64,000 bases of DNA. Origin: Leclercia adecarboxylata (GTDB lineage Bacteria > Pseudomonadota > Gammaproteobacteria > Enterobacterales > Enterobacteriaceae). Shown one piece after another: positions 22,480 through 32,945 of the stretch (positions are counted from its first letter, which is position 1; every line of letters begins with the position of its first letter). The DNA is taken from contig LR590464.1 in assembly GCA_901472455.1 (NCBI GenBank), positions 1,550,001 to 1,614,000 on the forward strand, read 5' to 3'. The translations under genes were made by a program, and so were the position numbers. The notes under the pieces were generated by a model that saw only the letters and a list, made by a program, of their open reading frames with translations, searched no databases and was not told the DNA's origin.

Positions 22480-22986
22480 ATGTCTACTCGTCGTTTTACC
22501 ACTACAGCGCTGGCAGTAGTATTGTCTTTAACCTTCGCAATTGCACCCGCTATGGCTAATCCAGGAAACGGAAATGGTCACGGCAACGGACAAGGTAATA
22601 GCGGCAATCATGGTAACGGCAATTCCGGTAAGGGGAATGCCGGTAATCAGGGCCATAAACAAGATAACGGTCACCAGAATTCAGGCAAATCGAATAAAAA
22701 CGTAAAAGACGATGTCGATGCCCGCGTCAGTTACGATCATGCCCGGCATCTGGCGTTGAATTACGGCTTAACGGGTTATGACTCACTGTCTCCGGGGATT
22801 GCAAAAAACCTCGCGCGCGGTAAACCGCTGCCTTCGGGCATCGCGAAAAAGGCCGTTCCGGCATCAATGCTAGGTCAATTACCTTCTTATCCTGGGTATG
22901 AATGGCGGGTGGTCGGAAAGGATCTGGTCTTAATTGCGCTGAGTACGGCGATAGTGACCACCATTATTAATGGTGTCTTTGACTAA
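22480..22986 (+). CDS. CigR/RcnB-family exported protein
   Basis: The 168-residue protein has a clear signal peptide (residues 1-26, ending AIAPAMA). A low-complexity Gly/Asn/His region follows (about 27-75, NGNGHGNGQGNSGNHG). The folded C-terminal half matches the RcnB-like domain of Salmonella CigR (LNYGLTGYDSLSPGIAKNLARGKPLPSGIAKK...YPGYEWRVVGKDLVLIAL), and the protein ends in a hydrophobic segment. CigR is described as an anti-virulence regulator in Salmonella and RcnB as a periplasmic nickel/cobalt protein. I infer a periplasmic or membrane-associated role and no exact function. The His-rich linker could bind metal. E. coli K-12 has ycaM, ycaN and ycaK in this place, so it is a lineage-specific gene. 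It has its own terminators on both sides. Confidence 0.78.
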   Translation: MSTRRFTTTALAVVLSLTFAIAPAMANPGNGNGHGNGQGNSGNHGNGNSGKGNAGNQGHKQDNGHQNSGKSNKNVKDDVDARVSYDHARHLALNYGLTGYDSLSPGIAKNLARGKPLPSGIAKKAVPASMLGQLPSYPGYEWRVVGKDLVLIALSTAIVTTIINGVFD

Positions 22987-22992
22987 TAAATA

Positions 22993-23019
22993 AAACGCCC
23001 GGTGAAAGCCGGGCGTTTT
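22993..23019. terminator. Bidirectional terminator between cigR-like gene and pflA
   Basis: The arms aaaacgcccgg and ccgggcgtttt flank a 5-base loop between two convergent genes. A and T runs on both sides allow function in either direction. Confidence 0.88.
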
Positions 23020-23020
23020 G

Positions 23021-23762
23021 TTAATACATGACCTTGTGACCGTACTGCTCCAGAATGCCTTTTACGCGTTCCATGGTCTCTTTTTTCGGCGGCTTAACGC
23101 CATCCAGTTTGTACTCTTCGCCCATCGCCACCCATTTATGTTTGCCCAGCTCGTGATACGGCAGCAATTCAATTTTCTCAACGTTGCCCATATCGCGTGT
23201 GAACTCACCCAGGCGGTGTGCAGAGTCATCGTCATCTGACCATCCCGGCACCACAACGTAACGGATCCAGGTTTTGATGCCTTTAGCAGAGATATATTTC
23301 GCAAACTCGAGGGTGCGGTGGTTAGAGACGCCGACCAGATTTTGATGGATCTCATCGTTCATCTGCTTGAGGTCCAGCATCACCAGATCGGTCACTTCCA
23401 GCAGCTCATCAATCACCGGATCGTAGCGACGGACAAAGCCATTGGTATCCAGGCAGGTATGAATGCTCTCTTTATGGCAGGCGCGGAACCAGTCACGAAC
23501 GAATTCGGCCTGCAGAATCGCTTCCCCCGCCGGAAGCCGTCACACCGCCACCAGAGGCGTTCATAAAGTGGCGGTAGGTCACTACCTCTTTCATTAATTC
23601 TTCGACAGTAACTTCTTTGCCACCGTGAGTATCCCAGGTGTCGCGGTTATGGCAGTACAGGCAGCGCATCAGGCAGCCCTGGAAGAAAGTGATAAAGCGG
23701 ATGCCCGGGCCATCGACGGTGCCACAGGACTCAAAGGAGTGAATGCGACCAATAGTTGACAT
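23021..23762 (-). CDS. pflA: Pyruvate formate-lyase 1-activating enzyme (one frameshift)
   Basis: PflA is a radical SAM enzyme that installs the glycyl radical on PflB under anaerobiosis. The start is [12 protein letters not shown] at 23762. The iron-sulfur cysteines are C30, C34 and C37 ([13 protein letters not shown]). One extra base in the run at 23524-23528 breaks the frame inside TASGGEAILQ. The remainder (from [13 protein letters not shown]) continues to VMY and the stop at 23021. Corrected length is 246, as in E. coli. It lies downstream of pflB on the same strand, separated by a terminator. Confidence 0.93.
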
Positions 23763-23897
23763 TGCGGTGATATCTCCAGATTCGGCCCGTCCGGGCCTGT
23801 GTATATGCACAACTCAATCGGCTGTGTCGAGTCTGTTTTGGCTGTTATCCATTCATTATAGATAGCGGGCAAAAGAGACTAAGGTAGGGGAGGTGTT

Positions 23898-23924
23898 AAA
23901 AAGGCCCCACTTGTGTGGAGCCTT
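23898..23924 (-). terminator. Terminator of focA-pflB
   Basis: On the minus strand, aaggctccac and gtggggcctt pair (one G-T pair) around a 4-base loop and are followed by five T, 41 bases past the pflB stop. Confidence 0.75.
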
Positions 23925-23964
23925 TATTGTACGCTTTTTACGGCGCCATTTCAGTCAAATCCAC

Positions 23965-26247
23965 TTACATGGACTGAGTGAAAGTACGGGTAATCACGTC
24001 TTTCTGCTGTTCTTTAGTCAGCGAGTTGAAACGCACCGCGTAACCAGAAACACGGATGGTCAGCTGAGGATATTTCTCAGGGTGTTCCATCGCATCAAGC
24101 AGCATTTCACGGTTCATGACGTTCACGTTCAGGTGTTGACCACCTTCGATGGACGCTTCGTGATGGAAGTAACCATCCATCAGACCCGCGAGGTTGGTTT
24201 TACGCACTTCGTCGTCTTTACCCAGCGCATTTGGCACGATAGAGAAGGTGTAAGAGATACCATCTTTCGCGTAAGCAAACGGCAGTTTAGCAACGGAGGT
24301 CAGAGAGGCAACAGCACCTTTCTGGTCACGACCGTGCATTGGGTTAGCACCTGGTCCGAATGGCGCGCCAGCACGACGACCGTCTGGGGTGTTACCGGTT
24401 TTCTTACCATAAACCACGTTAGAGGTGATGGTCAGAACAGACTGAGTCGGGATAGCGTTACGGTAGGTGGTCAGTTTCTGAATTTTCTTCATGAAACGTT
24501 CAACCAGGTCAACCGCCATGTCATCAACGCGAGCGTCGTTGTTACCAAACTGCGGGTATTCGCCTTCGATTTCAAAGTCTACAGCCAGGCCGTCTTCGTC
24601 ACGAATTGGTTTAACTTTCGCATATTTGATAGCAGACAGGGAGTCAGCCGCAACGGACAGACCTGCGATACCACATGCCATGGTGCGAACAACGTCACGG
24701 TCGTGCAGCGCCATCAGAGAGGCTTCGTAGCTGTACTTGTCGTGCATGTAGTGGATGATGTTCAGCGCAGTGACGTACTGTTTAGCCAGCCAGTCCATGA
24801 AGTGATCCATACGATCCATCACTTCGTCGAAGTTCAGGACGTCGCCTTTGATCGGCTCAGACTTAGGACCAACCTGCATTTTCAGTTTTTCATCAACGCC
24901 GCCGTTGATTGCATACAGCATGGTTTTCGCGAGGTTAGCACGCGCACCGAAGAACTGCATTTGCTTACCAACAACCATTGGGCTTACGCAGCATGCAATC
25001 GCGTAGTCATCGTTGTTGAAGTCTGGACGCATCAGGTCATCGTTCTCGTACTGCAGAGAAGAGGTGTCGATGGATACTTTAGCGGCATATTTTTTGAAGT
25101 TCAGTGGCAGTTTTTCAGACCACAGAACGGTAATGTTCGGCTCCGGTGATGGCCCCATGGTGTACAGGGTGTTCAGGAAGCGGAAGCTGTTTTTAGTCAC
25201 CAGAGTACGGCCATCTACGCCCATACCGCCGATAGATTCAGTTGCCCAGATTGGGTCACCGGAGAACAGCTCATCATACTCAGGGGTACGCAGGAAGCGA
25301 ACCATACGCAGTTTCATGACCAGGTGGTCAATCATTTCCTGTGCGTCTTGTTCGGTGATTTTGCCTGCTTTCAGGTCACGTTCGATGTAGGCATCCAGGA
25401 AGGTGGATACACGACCGAAGGACATTGCTGCGCCGTTCTGAGATTTAACCGCTGCCAGGTAACCGAAGTAGGTCCACTGGATAGCTTCCTGAGCGTTGGT
25501 CGCAGGACCGGAGATATCGCAACCGTATTTCGCTGCCATCTCTTTGATCTGACCCAGCGCACGGTGCTGTTCGGAGATCTCTTCACGCAGACGGATAGTC
25601 GCTTCCAGGTTAACGCCATTTTCCAGATCGGACTGCAGGGACAGGAACTGTGCGTATTTGTCTTTCAGCAGGAAGTCGATACCGTACAGCGCAACGCGAC
25701 GGTAGTCACCGATGATACGACCACGGCCATATGCATCTGGCAGACCGGTCAGGACGCCTGATTTACGGCAGTTCAGGATGTCTTTGGTGTAAACGTCAAA
25801 CACACCCTGGTTGTGGGTTTTGCGGTATTCAGTGAAGATTTTCTTCAGCATTGGGTCCAGCTCGCGATCGTACGCTTTGCAGGAACCTTCTACCATTTTG
25901 ATACCACCGAACGGGATAATCGCGCGTTTCAGTGGTGCTTCAGTTTGCAGACCAACAATCTTCTCGAGGGGATTTGTTGATATAACCCGCGTCGTGAGAA
26001 GTAATGGTGGACGCGATGGAGGTGTCGAAATCAACAGGCGCGTGAGTGCGGTTTTCCTGCTTAACGCCTTCCATAACGCTGTCCCACAGGGCAGTGGTTG
26101 CGTCGGTAGCACCGCCAGGAAGGATTCGTCACCTTCATATGGGGTGTAGTTTTTCTGGATGAAGTCACGAACGTTGACTTCATTCTGCCAATCACCTTTG
26201 GCAAAACCTTCCCATGCTGCGGCTAACTTTTCATTAAGTTCGGACAT
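23965..26247 (-). CDS. pflB: Formate C-acetyltransferase (pyruvate formate-lyase), locally misframed
   Basis: PflB converts pyruvate and CoA into acetyl-CoA and formate during fermentation. The 760 residues equal E. coli PflB. The active-site cysteine pair lies in YAIACCVSP (Cys419-Cys420 by alignment), and the glycyl radical lies in RVSGYAVRF (Gly735). Residues 46 to about 91 are foreign to the family ([18 protein letters not shown]...). The DNA shows why: one G is missing near 26112 and one base is extra in the run 25968-25971. In the other frame this stretch reads as expected ([17 protein letters not shown]). The gene only looks intact. It lies downstream of focA. Confidence 0.95.
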   Translation of the reverse strand: MSELNEKLAAAWEGFAKGDWQNEVNVRDFIQKNYTPYEGDESFLAVLPTQPLPCGTALWKALSRKTALTRLLISTPPSRPPLLLTTRVISTNPLEKIVGLQTEAPLKRAIIPFGGIKMVEGSCKAYDRELDPMLKKIFTEYRKTHNQGVFDVYTKDILNCRKSGVLTGLPDAYGRGRIIGDYRRVALYGIDFLLKDKYAQFLSLQSDLENGVNLEATIRLREEISEQHRALGQIKEMAAKYGCDISGPATNAQEAIQWTYFGYLAAVKSQNGAAMSFGRVSTFLDAYIERDLKAGKITEQDAQEMIDHLVMKLRMVRFLRTPEYDELFSGDPIWATESIGGMGVDGRTLVTKNSFRFLNTLYTMGPSPEPNITVLWSEKLPLNFKKYAAKVSIDTSSLQYENDDLMRPDFNNDDYAIACCVSPMVVGKQMQFFGARANLAKTMLYAINGGVDEKLKMQVGPKSEPIKGDVLNFDEVMDRMDHFMDWLAKQYVTALNIIHYMHDKYSYEASLMALHDRDVVRTMACGIAGLSVAADSLSAIKYAKVKPIRDEDGLAVDFEIEGEYPQFGNNDARVDDMAVDLVERFMKKIQKLTTYRNAIPTQSVLTITSNVVYGKKTGNTPDGRRAGAPFGPGANPMHGRDQKGAVASLTSVAKLPFAYAKDGISYTFSIVPNALGKDDEVRKTNLAGLMDGYFHHEASIEGGQHLNVNVMNREMLLDAMEHPEKYPQLTIRVSGYAVRFNSLTKEQQKDVITRTFTQSM

Positions 26248-26298
26248 GTAACACCTACCTTCTTAAGTGGATTTTTTATTTACTGCCTGAGAAAACCA

Positions 26299-27157
26299 TT
26301 AATGATGGTTATCGCCACGCAGGTAAATGACCCAGTATGTCAACCCAACCAGCAGACCACCGCCAATAATGTTCCCGATTGTGACTGGGATCAGGTTATC
26401 AGTAATGAAGTTCATAACGGTCAGGTGAGAGAAACTTTCCGGGCTGGAACCGACTGCGGTCCAGAACTCCGGGCTGGCAAAAATCACGGATTACAATACC
26501 CAGAGGGATCATAAACATGTTTGCAATACTGTGTTCAAAGCCGCTGGCAACGAACATGGCGACAGGCAGAACCATGATCATGGCTTTGTCCATCAGGCTG
26601 CGCCCTGAGTAGCTCATCCAGACGGCCAGGCAGACCATCAGGTTGGCGAGGATGCCAAGCGCAACGGCTTCAATAAATGTGTGGTGTACTTTGTGGTCGG
26701 CGGTTTGCAGGACGTTAAGCCCCCATGCGCCGTTGGCGGTCATATATTCACCTGACAACCACATCAACAGGACAAACAGCAGGCAGCCAACCAGGTTTCC
26801 AACGTAAACGTTGAGCCAGTTTTTAGCCAGCTGACCCCAGGTTATCTTACCGCTGGCTTTCGCGACGACGATAAGGACCGTTGAGGTAAAGAGGTCAGCG
26901 CCGCAAATTACGCAAAGGATCAGACCCAGTGAGAAACAGATGCCGCCGATAAGCTTAGCGATACCGAAAGGCATCCCGGCAGTACCGGTGGTGGCGGTGA
27001 TATAGAAAACAAAGGCAATGGAGATGAACACCCCGGCAGTGATGGCCAGGAAGAACGTCGTCATCGGTTGTTTCGTTGCTTTATAGACACCCGCTTCTTC
27101 GGCAACTTTTGCCATTGCGGCTGGGAGTAAAAGATCAAAAGGGTTGTCAGCTTTCAC
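26299..27157 (-). CDS. focA: Formate channel FocA (one frameshift)
   Basis: FocA is the pentameric inner-membrane formate channel of fermenting cells. I start it at the GTG at 27157 (VKADNPFDLLLPAAMAK), as in E. coli. The ATG at 27199 would add 14 unrelated residues. It has six membrane segments and the conserved FADLFTST-like stretch (CGADLFTSTVLIVV). An extra base in the run at 26479-26483 shifts the frame in GIVIRDFASPEFW. The end (from SPEFWTAVGSSPESF to GDNHH) is in the next frame. Corrected length is 285, equal to E. coli. It is first in the focA-pflB operon. Confidence 0.93.
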
Positions 27158-27483
27158 ACTAACTCTCTCTTTATTAAGTCGGCGACGAGATACTAACAAA
27201 GCATTATAGAAGAGAAATTGATGTAGATCATATCTCGCCTGGCTTATAGGCCCGCAAAGTGCGTGGTTTTCCAGCGAATGCGGTGTAAGTATTTGATTAT
27301 CCGTATAAAAATATATTTTAAAAGTTATAAAATGATTTGATTTTTTTCTTAATACCTTCTCCCGGGCAGTTAATTATAATGGAGTATTTAATATAAAAAG
27401 TAACAATAACCGGTAGGTCGCCAATATCATAGCTACCATTATTTAACCTTATTATTACAATTAAAATTTCTTGCCGCAGAAAT
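27158..27483 (-). promoter_or_regulatory. focA-pfl upstream control region
   Basis: This AT-rich stretch of more than 300 bases lies upstream of focA. In E. coli several promoters here respond to FNR, ArcA, IHF and Cra. Apart from an FNR-like box I can only see AT-rich tracts suited to IHF or ArcA. No gene is present. Confidence 0.6.
27218..27231. promoter_or_regulatory. FNR-like box upstream of focA
   Basis: The sequence ttgatgtagatcat matches the FNR consensus TTGAT-N4-ATCAA at nine of ten positions. It lies 60-75 bases upstream of the focA start, which fits anaerobic induction of focA-pflB. Confidence 0.7.
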
Positions 27484-27512
27484 AAAAAAACGGGGCAATA
27501 AAATTGCCCCGT
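27484..27512 (-). terminator. Terminator of ycaO
   Basis: On the minus strand acggggcaat and attgccccgt pair around a 3-base loop and are followed by seven T. It lies about 50 bases after the ycaO stop. Confidence 0.88.
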
Positions 27513-27563
27513 AATATAACGTAGGTGATTGTATACGCCTACTGTTTGTAATGCTATGTAACG

Positions 27564-29324
27564 TTATTTAGCCCAGTAAGCGCTTTTGGCCTTCTGCAAT
27601 TTCTCATAGGCCTTCAGCAACGACTGGTGAGTAGGGAAGGCTTTCAGATCACTATCCACTGCCTGCAGGCCGTAGAATGGCGCTTCGCCGCTCAGCGCTG
27701 CGCTGGCATTCTCTACCGCGTCGGCACCGTACATGCGGGTAAAGGCGTTCAGGTACTGCAGCGGCTCACGATCTTCTTCCTGCGCCAGCAACAGCAGCGT
27801 CTGCAGACAACGATAGTAGTTCGCGCGTTCTGCGCTGAAGACCGAGGCGTTGAACTCAATGGTCCACTCGGTCCAGATCAGCGCCTGCTCAAGATCGCCG
27901 CCTGCCAGCGCCAGCATCGCCTTCAGCTCACCGATACGCAGGGTGTACCAGCCGTTATCTTTGCCTGTTGCCAGGCCCAGCAGCTCGCGCACGCGGGTAA
28001 AGTCGTCGTGGCCTTCGTCGTCCAGTTGGGTAATAAGGTTCAGATAGTCCTCTTTCTCCCACGCGCTCTCCGGCAGGGCCAGCAGGGTTTCGCGCAGGTG
28101 CGCGCCCATGCTGTTGTTCGCCAGCCACAGATCTTCAACCGGATAGATATCGGACATGCCCGGAACCAGAATACGGCAGGCGTACACGCCCAGGTGCTCG
28201 TAATCCGCGATGTACACTTCCTGGTTTTCGGCAGTGAAGATCGCCATCAGGGTAGCGAACTCTTCTTCCGTGGTGCCAGCAAAGCTCCAGTCAACAAATG
28301 GATAATCCGCATCCTGCTTGAACATATCCCAGGAGATCGAGCCGCTGGAGTCGATGAAATGGGTTTCCAGGTTGGCGTGTTCAGCCACTTCCTCATCATC
28401 GAAGGTCGGCGGGGTAAACACGTCCAGATCTTTCAGGCTACGGCCCTGCAGCAGCTCGGTGACGGTACGCTCCAGCGCCACGCCGAAGTCCGGGTGTGCA
28501 CCGAAGGAGGCGAAGCAGGTGCCGTTCGCCGGGTTGAACAGCACGACGCAGATCACCGGGTACTTACCGCCCAGAGAGCCGTCATAGGCAAAGATTGGGA
28601 AACCTTCGGCTTCCAGTTTGGCAATGGACTCCACTACGCCCGGATAGCGGGCCAGCACGTCAGCCGGGATCTCCGGCAGGCTGATGGATTCTGCGATAAT
28701 GCGGTTTTTAATATGACGCTCAAACACCTCGGACAAGCCCTGAACGCGCGCTTCGTTGCGGGTGTTACCGGCGGACATGCCGTTTGAGACATACAGGTTG
28801 CCGACGATGTTCATCCGGGATATAGACGGTTTGTTCATCAGACTGACGGGTAAACGGCAGGGCGCAGATACCGCGATCTTCGTTACCTGACTGTAGATCG
28901 ATCAGCATGCTGGCGGTCAGCTGATTTCCAGATCGTAAAACGCGCGCAGGCGATCGTCGAGGATCCCTTCTGGCAGTTCGTCGTCTTCGGTCAGCGGGAA
29001 CCATTTTTCATTTGGGTAGTGAACAAACGGGCCATTCGCCACGGTATCGCCCAGCCAGAAATCGGCAAAGAAATAGTTGGTGGACAGACGCTCAAAATAC
29101 TCACCCAGTGCAGAGGCCAGTGCTGCTTTTTTAGTGGCACCTTTGCCGTTGGTAAAGCACAACGCGCACTCTTTATCGCGAATATGCACAGACCAGACAT
29201 GAGGGACCGGGTTGAGCCAGGAGGCTTCTTCGATATTAAAGCCCAGGTCGGTCAGTTTTTGCTGGAAGCGAGCGATGGAATCTTCCAGGGCGGCGTCTTT
29301 GCCGGGGATAAACGTTTGAGTCAT
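27564..29324 (-). CDS. ycaO: YcaO, ATP-dependent ribosomal S12 methylthiolation accessory protein (two frameshifts)
   Basis: This is the orthologue of E. coli YcaO, founder of the YcaO ATP-binding superfamily that also makes azoline peptides. The E. coli protein assists RimO-dependent beta-methylthiolation of S12. The start is MTQTFIPGKDAALED at 29324. The N-terminal part includes FTNGKGATKKAALASALGEYFERLS. The C-terminal part (from about residue 400) resembles a TPR-like helical domain. One A is missing near 28925 and one G is extra near 28815. They bracket a 36-residue stretch (NQLTASMLIDLQSGNEDRG...). Corrected length is 586, as in E. coli. No precursor peptide or partner modification gene lies nearby. 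Confidence 0.93.
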
Positions 29325-29461
29325 GGCGATCACTTATATCGTACGGAAAGCGCGCAATGATACGGGTTTTGCATGGCAGGCGCTATCTTCCCGGCGGTTT
29401 CGGCGAAAATAAAAGGCTGGGCTATGCTACATGGAGTAACTTACTGTAAAGGAATATAAAA

Positions 29462-30154
29462 ATGAAAGCATTCGATCTTCAACGAATGGCCTTTGATAAA
29501 GTCCCCGTTGAGTTTTTAGGCGAGGTTGCGCTGCGAAGTCTTTATACCTTTGTACTGGTTTTCCTGTTCCTCAAAATTACCGGGCGGCGCGGCGTGCGTC
29601 AGATGTCGCTCTTCGAAGTGTTAATCATTCTGACACTGGGATCGGCAGCAGGTGACGTGGCGTTTTATGACGATGTGCCGATGATTCCCGTCTTCATTGT
29701 TTTTGTCACCCTGGCGTTGCTCTACCGGCTGGTAATGTGGCTGATGTCGAAAAGTGAAAAGCTGGAAGATCTGCTGGAGGGAAAACCGGTCGCCATTGTC
29801 GAAGATGGCAAGCTGGCCTGGGAAAAAGTACAGCGCGCCAACATGACCGAGTTTGAATTCTTTATGGAACTGCGGGCCAGCAGCGTCGAGCAGCTAGGGC
29901 AGGTTAAACTTGCCATTATGGAGACCAATGGGCAGATAAGCGTTTACTTCTACGACTATGACCAGGTTAAGCCCGGGCTGTGCATCTTGCCGGATGAATT
30001 TGTGGAACGTTTTATGACGATACCGGAAGTCGGCGACTATGCCTGCCGGCGTTGTGGTCATGTTCAGACTCTACAGGCCGGGGCGCATCAATTATGCCCA
30101 CGCTGCACGAATCCAGAATGGACGAAGGTTAGCCGGGCCAAACGCATCACCTGA
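29462..30154 (+). CDS. ycaP: DUF421 membrane protein YcaP
   Basis: YcaP is 230 residues, as in E. coli. Three hydrophobic segments fill the first 95 residues or so (SLYTFVLVFLFLKI, FEVLIILTLGSAAGDVA, MIPVFIVFVTLALLYRL). A cytoplasmic DUF421 domain follows with the family motif MTEFEFFMELRASSVEQLGQ. The C-terminus has two Cys-x-x-Cys pairs (CRRCGH and CPRCTN), which probably bind zinc. Its function is unknown. The gene is divergent from ycaO and is intact. Confidence 0.93.
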   Translation: MKAFDLQRMAFDKVPVEFLGEVALRSLYTFVLVFLFLKITGRRGVRQMSLFEVLIILTLGSAAGDVAFYDDVPMIPVFIVFVTLALLYRLVMWLMSKSEKLEDLLEGKPVAIVEDGKLAWEKVQRANMTEFEFFMELRASSVEQLGQVKLAIMETNGQISVYFYDYDQVKPGLCILPDEFVERFMTIPEVGDYACRRCGHVQTLQAGAHQLCPRCTNPEWTKVSRAKRIT

Positions 30155-30316
30155 CAGCGATTTTGTCGGTTTTGTGACAGCCCGCTGGCAGAATCTATTG
30201 TGTGACGGCGGGCACATTTCCAGGGTCATAAGTTTTAGACATTGCGGCGCGTGTCACTGAATGATAAAACCGATATCCACAGTTATAACTTATGGCTTTT
30301 AGCGTGGTGAGGGGAA

Positions 30317-31406
30317 ATGGCTCAGGTCTTTAATTTTAGTTCAGGTCCGGCAATGTTACCGGCGGAAGTGCTCAAACAGGCTCAACAGGAGCTGTGTGAC
30401 TGGAACGGTCTGGGCACGTCAGTGATGGAAGTCAGCCACCGTGGTAAACCGTTTATTGAGGTGGCAGAAGAGGCAGAAGCAGATTTTCGTTTCCTGCTGA
30501 ATATCCCCTCAAATTACAAAGTATTATTCTGTCACGGCGGCGGACGCGGTCAGTTTGCGGGCATTCCACTGAACCTGCTGGGTGACAAAACCACTGCGGA
30601 TTATGTCGACGCTGGCTACTGGGCGGCAAGCGCAGTAAAAGAAGCACACAAATACTGCTCCCCGAACGTGATCGATGCCAAAGTTACTGTCGATGGTTTA
30701 CGTGCGGTGAAGCCGATGAGCGAATGGCAGCTCTCCCAGGATGCTGCCTACCTGCACTACTGCCCAAATGAGACCATCGACGGCATCGCCATCCACGAAG
30801 AGCCAAACTTTGGGCGAAAACGTGGTCGTCACAGCGGACTTCTCCTCCACCATTCTCTCTTCGCCGCTGGATATCAGCCGCTACGGCGTAATCTATGCCG
30901 GCGCACAGAAAAACATCGGCCCGGCAGGCCTGACGCTGGTGATCGTGCGTGAAGATTTACTGGGTAAAGCCCACAAGTCTTGCCCGTCGATTCTGGATTA
31001 CACCGTGCTGAACGATAACGACTCGATGTTCAACACCCCGCCGACTTTTGCCTGGTACCTCTCTGGCCTGGTCTTTAAATGGCTGAGAAAAAACGGCGGC
31101 GTGGCGCAGATGGATAAGATTAACCAGCAGAAATCTGAACTGCTGTATAGCGTGATCGACGGCAGCGACTTCTACCGTAATGACGTCGCCAAAGCTAACC
31201 GTTCCCGCATGAATATCCCGTTCCAGCTGGCCGACAGCAATCTCGATAAACTGTTCCTGGAAGAGTCCTTCGCCGCAGGCCTGCACGCGCTGAAAGGCCA
31301 CCGTGTCGTCGGTGGGATGCGTGCTTCTATTTATAACGCCATGCCGCTCGAAGGCGTTAAGGCCCTGACCGACTTCATGACTGACTTCGAACGTCGCCAC
31401 GGTTAA
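30317..31406 (+). CDS. serC: Phosphoserine/phosphohydroxythreonine aminotransferase (one frameshift)
   Basis: SerC is a PLP enzyme that makes 3-phosphoserine for serine synthesis and 4-phosphohydroxythreonine for vitamin B6 synthesis. The start is [15 protein letters not shown] with gaggggaa upstream. The PLP lysine lies in [10 protein letters not shown]. One extra G in the run at 30812-30814 breaks the frame in [16 protein letters not shown]. Corrected length is 362, as in E. coli. It forms an operon with aroA, an arrangement that links serine and chorismate supply for enterobactin. Confidence 0.94.
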
Positions 31407-31421
31407 TAGTGTACCTGTTTA

Positions 31422-31447
31422 CCCCGCGGTCAGGCTGCGGGGTTTTT
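31422..31447 (+). terminator. serC-aroA intergenic attenuator
   Basis: The arms ccccgc and gcgggg surround a 9-base loop and are followed by five T, between serC and aroA. In E. coli a partial terminator at the same place lowers aroA expression. Confidence 0.75.
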
Positions 31448-31474
31448 ATTATGTTGAATTGAGAGTTAAGTTTC

Positions 31475-32757
31475 ATGGAATCCCTGACGTTACAACCTAT
31501 CGCGCGGGTAGATGGCACCATTAATCTGCCTGGTTCAAAAAGTGTCTCGAACCGCGCCTTGCTGCTGGCAGCGCTGGCAAACGGCACCACTGTTCTCACT
31601 AACCTGCTGGACAGCGATGACGTTCGCCATATGCTCAATGCGCTGAAAGCGTTGGGAGTCCACTATACCCTGTCTGCCGATCGCACCCGCTGCGAAGTCA
31701 CCGGCAATGCCGGGGCACTGCAATCCGCTGACGCGCTGGAATTGTTCCTCGGAAATGCCGGTACGGCAATGCGCCCGCTGGCGGCGCGCTGTGCCTGGGC
31801 AGCAACGACATCGTGCTGACGGGTGAACCGCGCATGAAAGAGCGTCCGATTGGCCATCTGGTGGACGCGCTGCGTCAGGGCGGCGCACAGATTGATTATC
31901 TGGAGCAGGAAAACTATCCGCCGCTGCGCCTGCGTGGTGGCTTTACCGGTGGTGACGTGGCGGTAGACGGCAGCGTCTCGAGCCAGTTCCTCACCGCGCT
32001 GCTGATGACGGCACCGCTGGCACCGCAGAACACCACCATCACTATTAAAGGTGAGCTGGTTTCCAAACCTTATATCGATATCACGCTGCATCTGATGAAG
32101 ACCTTCGGTGTGGACGTTGAAAACCACAGCTACCAGCGTTTCGTGGTGCGCGGCGGGCAGCAGTACCAGACGCCGGGTCATTACCTGGTGGAAGGCGATG
32201 CCTCGTCGGCCTCTTATTTCCTCGCCGCAGGCGCCATTAAGGGCGGTACCGTCAAAGTGACCGGTATTGGCCGCAACAGCGTGCAGGGCGATATTCGCTT
32301 TGCCGATGTGCTGGAGAAGATGGGCGCAGTGGTCACCTGGGGCGATGACTTCATCTCCTGTACCCGCGGTGAACTGAACGCCATCGATATGGACATGAAC
32401 CATATCCCCGATGCGGCGATGACTATTGCTACCGCGGCACTGTTTGCCAAAGGCACGACCACGATGCGCAACATTTACAACTGGCGCGTGAAAGAGACCG
32501 ATCGCCTGTTCGCGATGGCCACTGAACTGCGTAAAGTAGGAGCCGAGGTGGAAGAGGGCGAGGACTACATTCGCGTAACGCCACCGGCACAGCTACATGC
32601 TGCGGAAATTGGCACCTACAACGACCACCGCATGGCGATGTGCTTCTCGCTGGTGGCGCTGTCGGATACGCCGGTTACCATTCTCGATCCGAAATGCACC
32701 GCGAAAACCTTCCCGGACTATTTCGAGCAGTTGGCGCGTATCAGTACGCTTGCCTGA
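31475..32757 (+). CDS. aroA: EPSP synthase (one frameshift)
   Basis: AroA (3-phosphoshikimate 1-carboxyvinyltransferase) joins PEP to shikimate 3-phosphate in the chorismate pathway. Key segments are [17 protein letters not shown] (residues 18-34) and [12 protein letters not shown] (90-101). Gly96 and Pro101 mark it as the ordinary class I, glyphosate-sensitive type. One G is missing near 31785, just after MRPLAA. The rest ([20 protein letters not shown]...) reads in the next frame to the stop at 32757. Corrected length is 427, equal to E. coli. In E. coli ycaL follows. Here cmk follows directly. Confidence 0.95.
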
Positions 32758-32766
32758 TGACCCCCA

Positions 32767-32786
32767 GCCGCACCGCCCGGTGCGGC
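32767..32786 (+). terminator. Hairpin after aroA
   Basis: The arms gccgcacc and ggtgcggc pair perfectly around a 4-base loop, ten bases after the aroA stop. The following atcttattt is only a weak T tail. Confidence 0.5.
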
Positions 32787-32945
32787 ATCTTATTTGCTTA
32801 CGCTTCCTGACGTCATCATCGTCCAATTCTTCTACACTCAGCTTCAAACATTTCGTAATTTACATGCAAAGGTAACAGTTGTGCGCATTGACGCGTATAA
32901 TGCGCGGCGTTTACACAACGGTATGCCTACTTTAAGGAGAAAAAG

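Noticed and set aside
23893..25149. A 418-codon open frame antisense to pflB
   Set aside because: It is a shadow of the strongly codon-biased pflB gene. Its composition (many Phe, Val, His) does not fit a real protein.
27627..28787. A 386-codon open frame antisense to ycaO
   Set aside because: It lies opposite a gene whose corrected product matches its family over the full length.
27564..29324. A YcaO-type peptide natural product cluster
   Set aside because: The gene is the ordinary E. coli-type ycaO next to focA, without precursor peptide, dehydrogenase or transporter genes.
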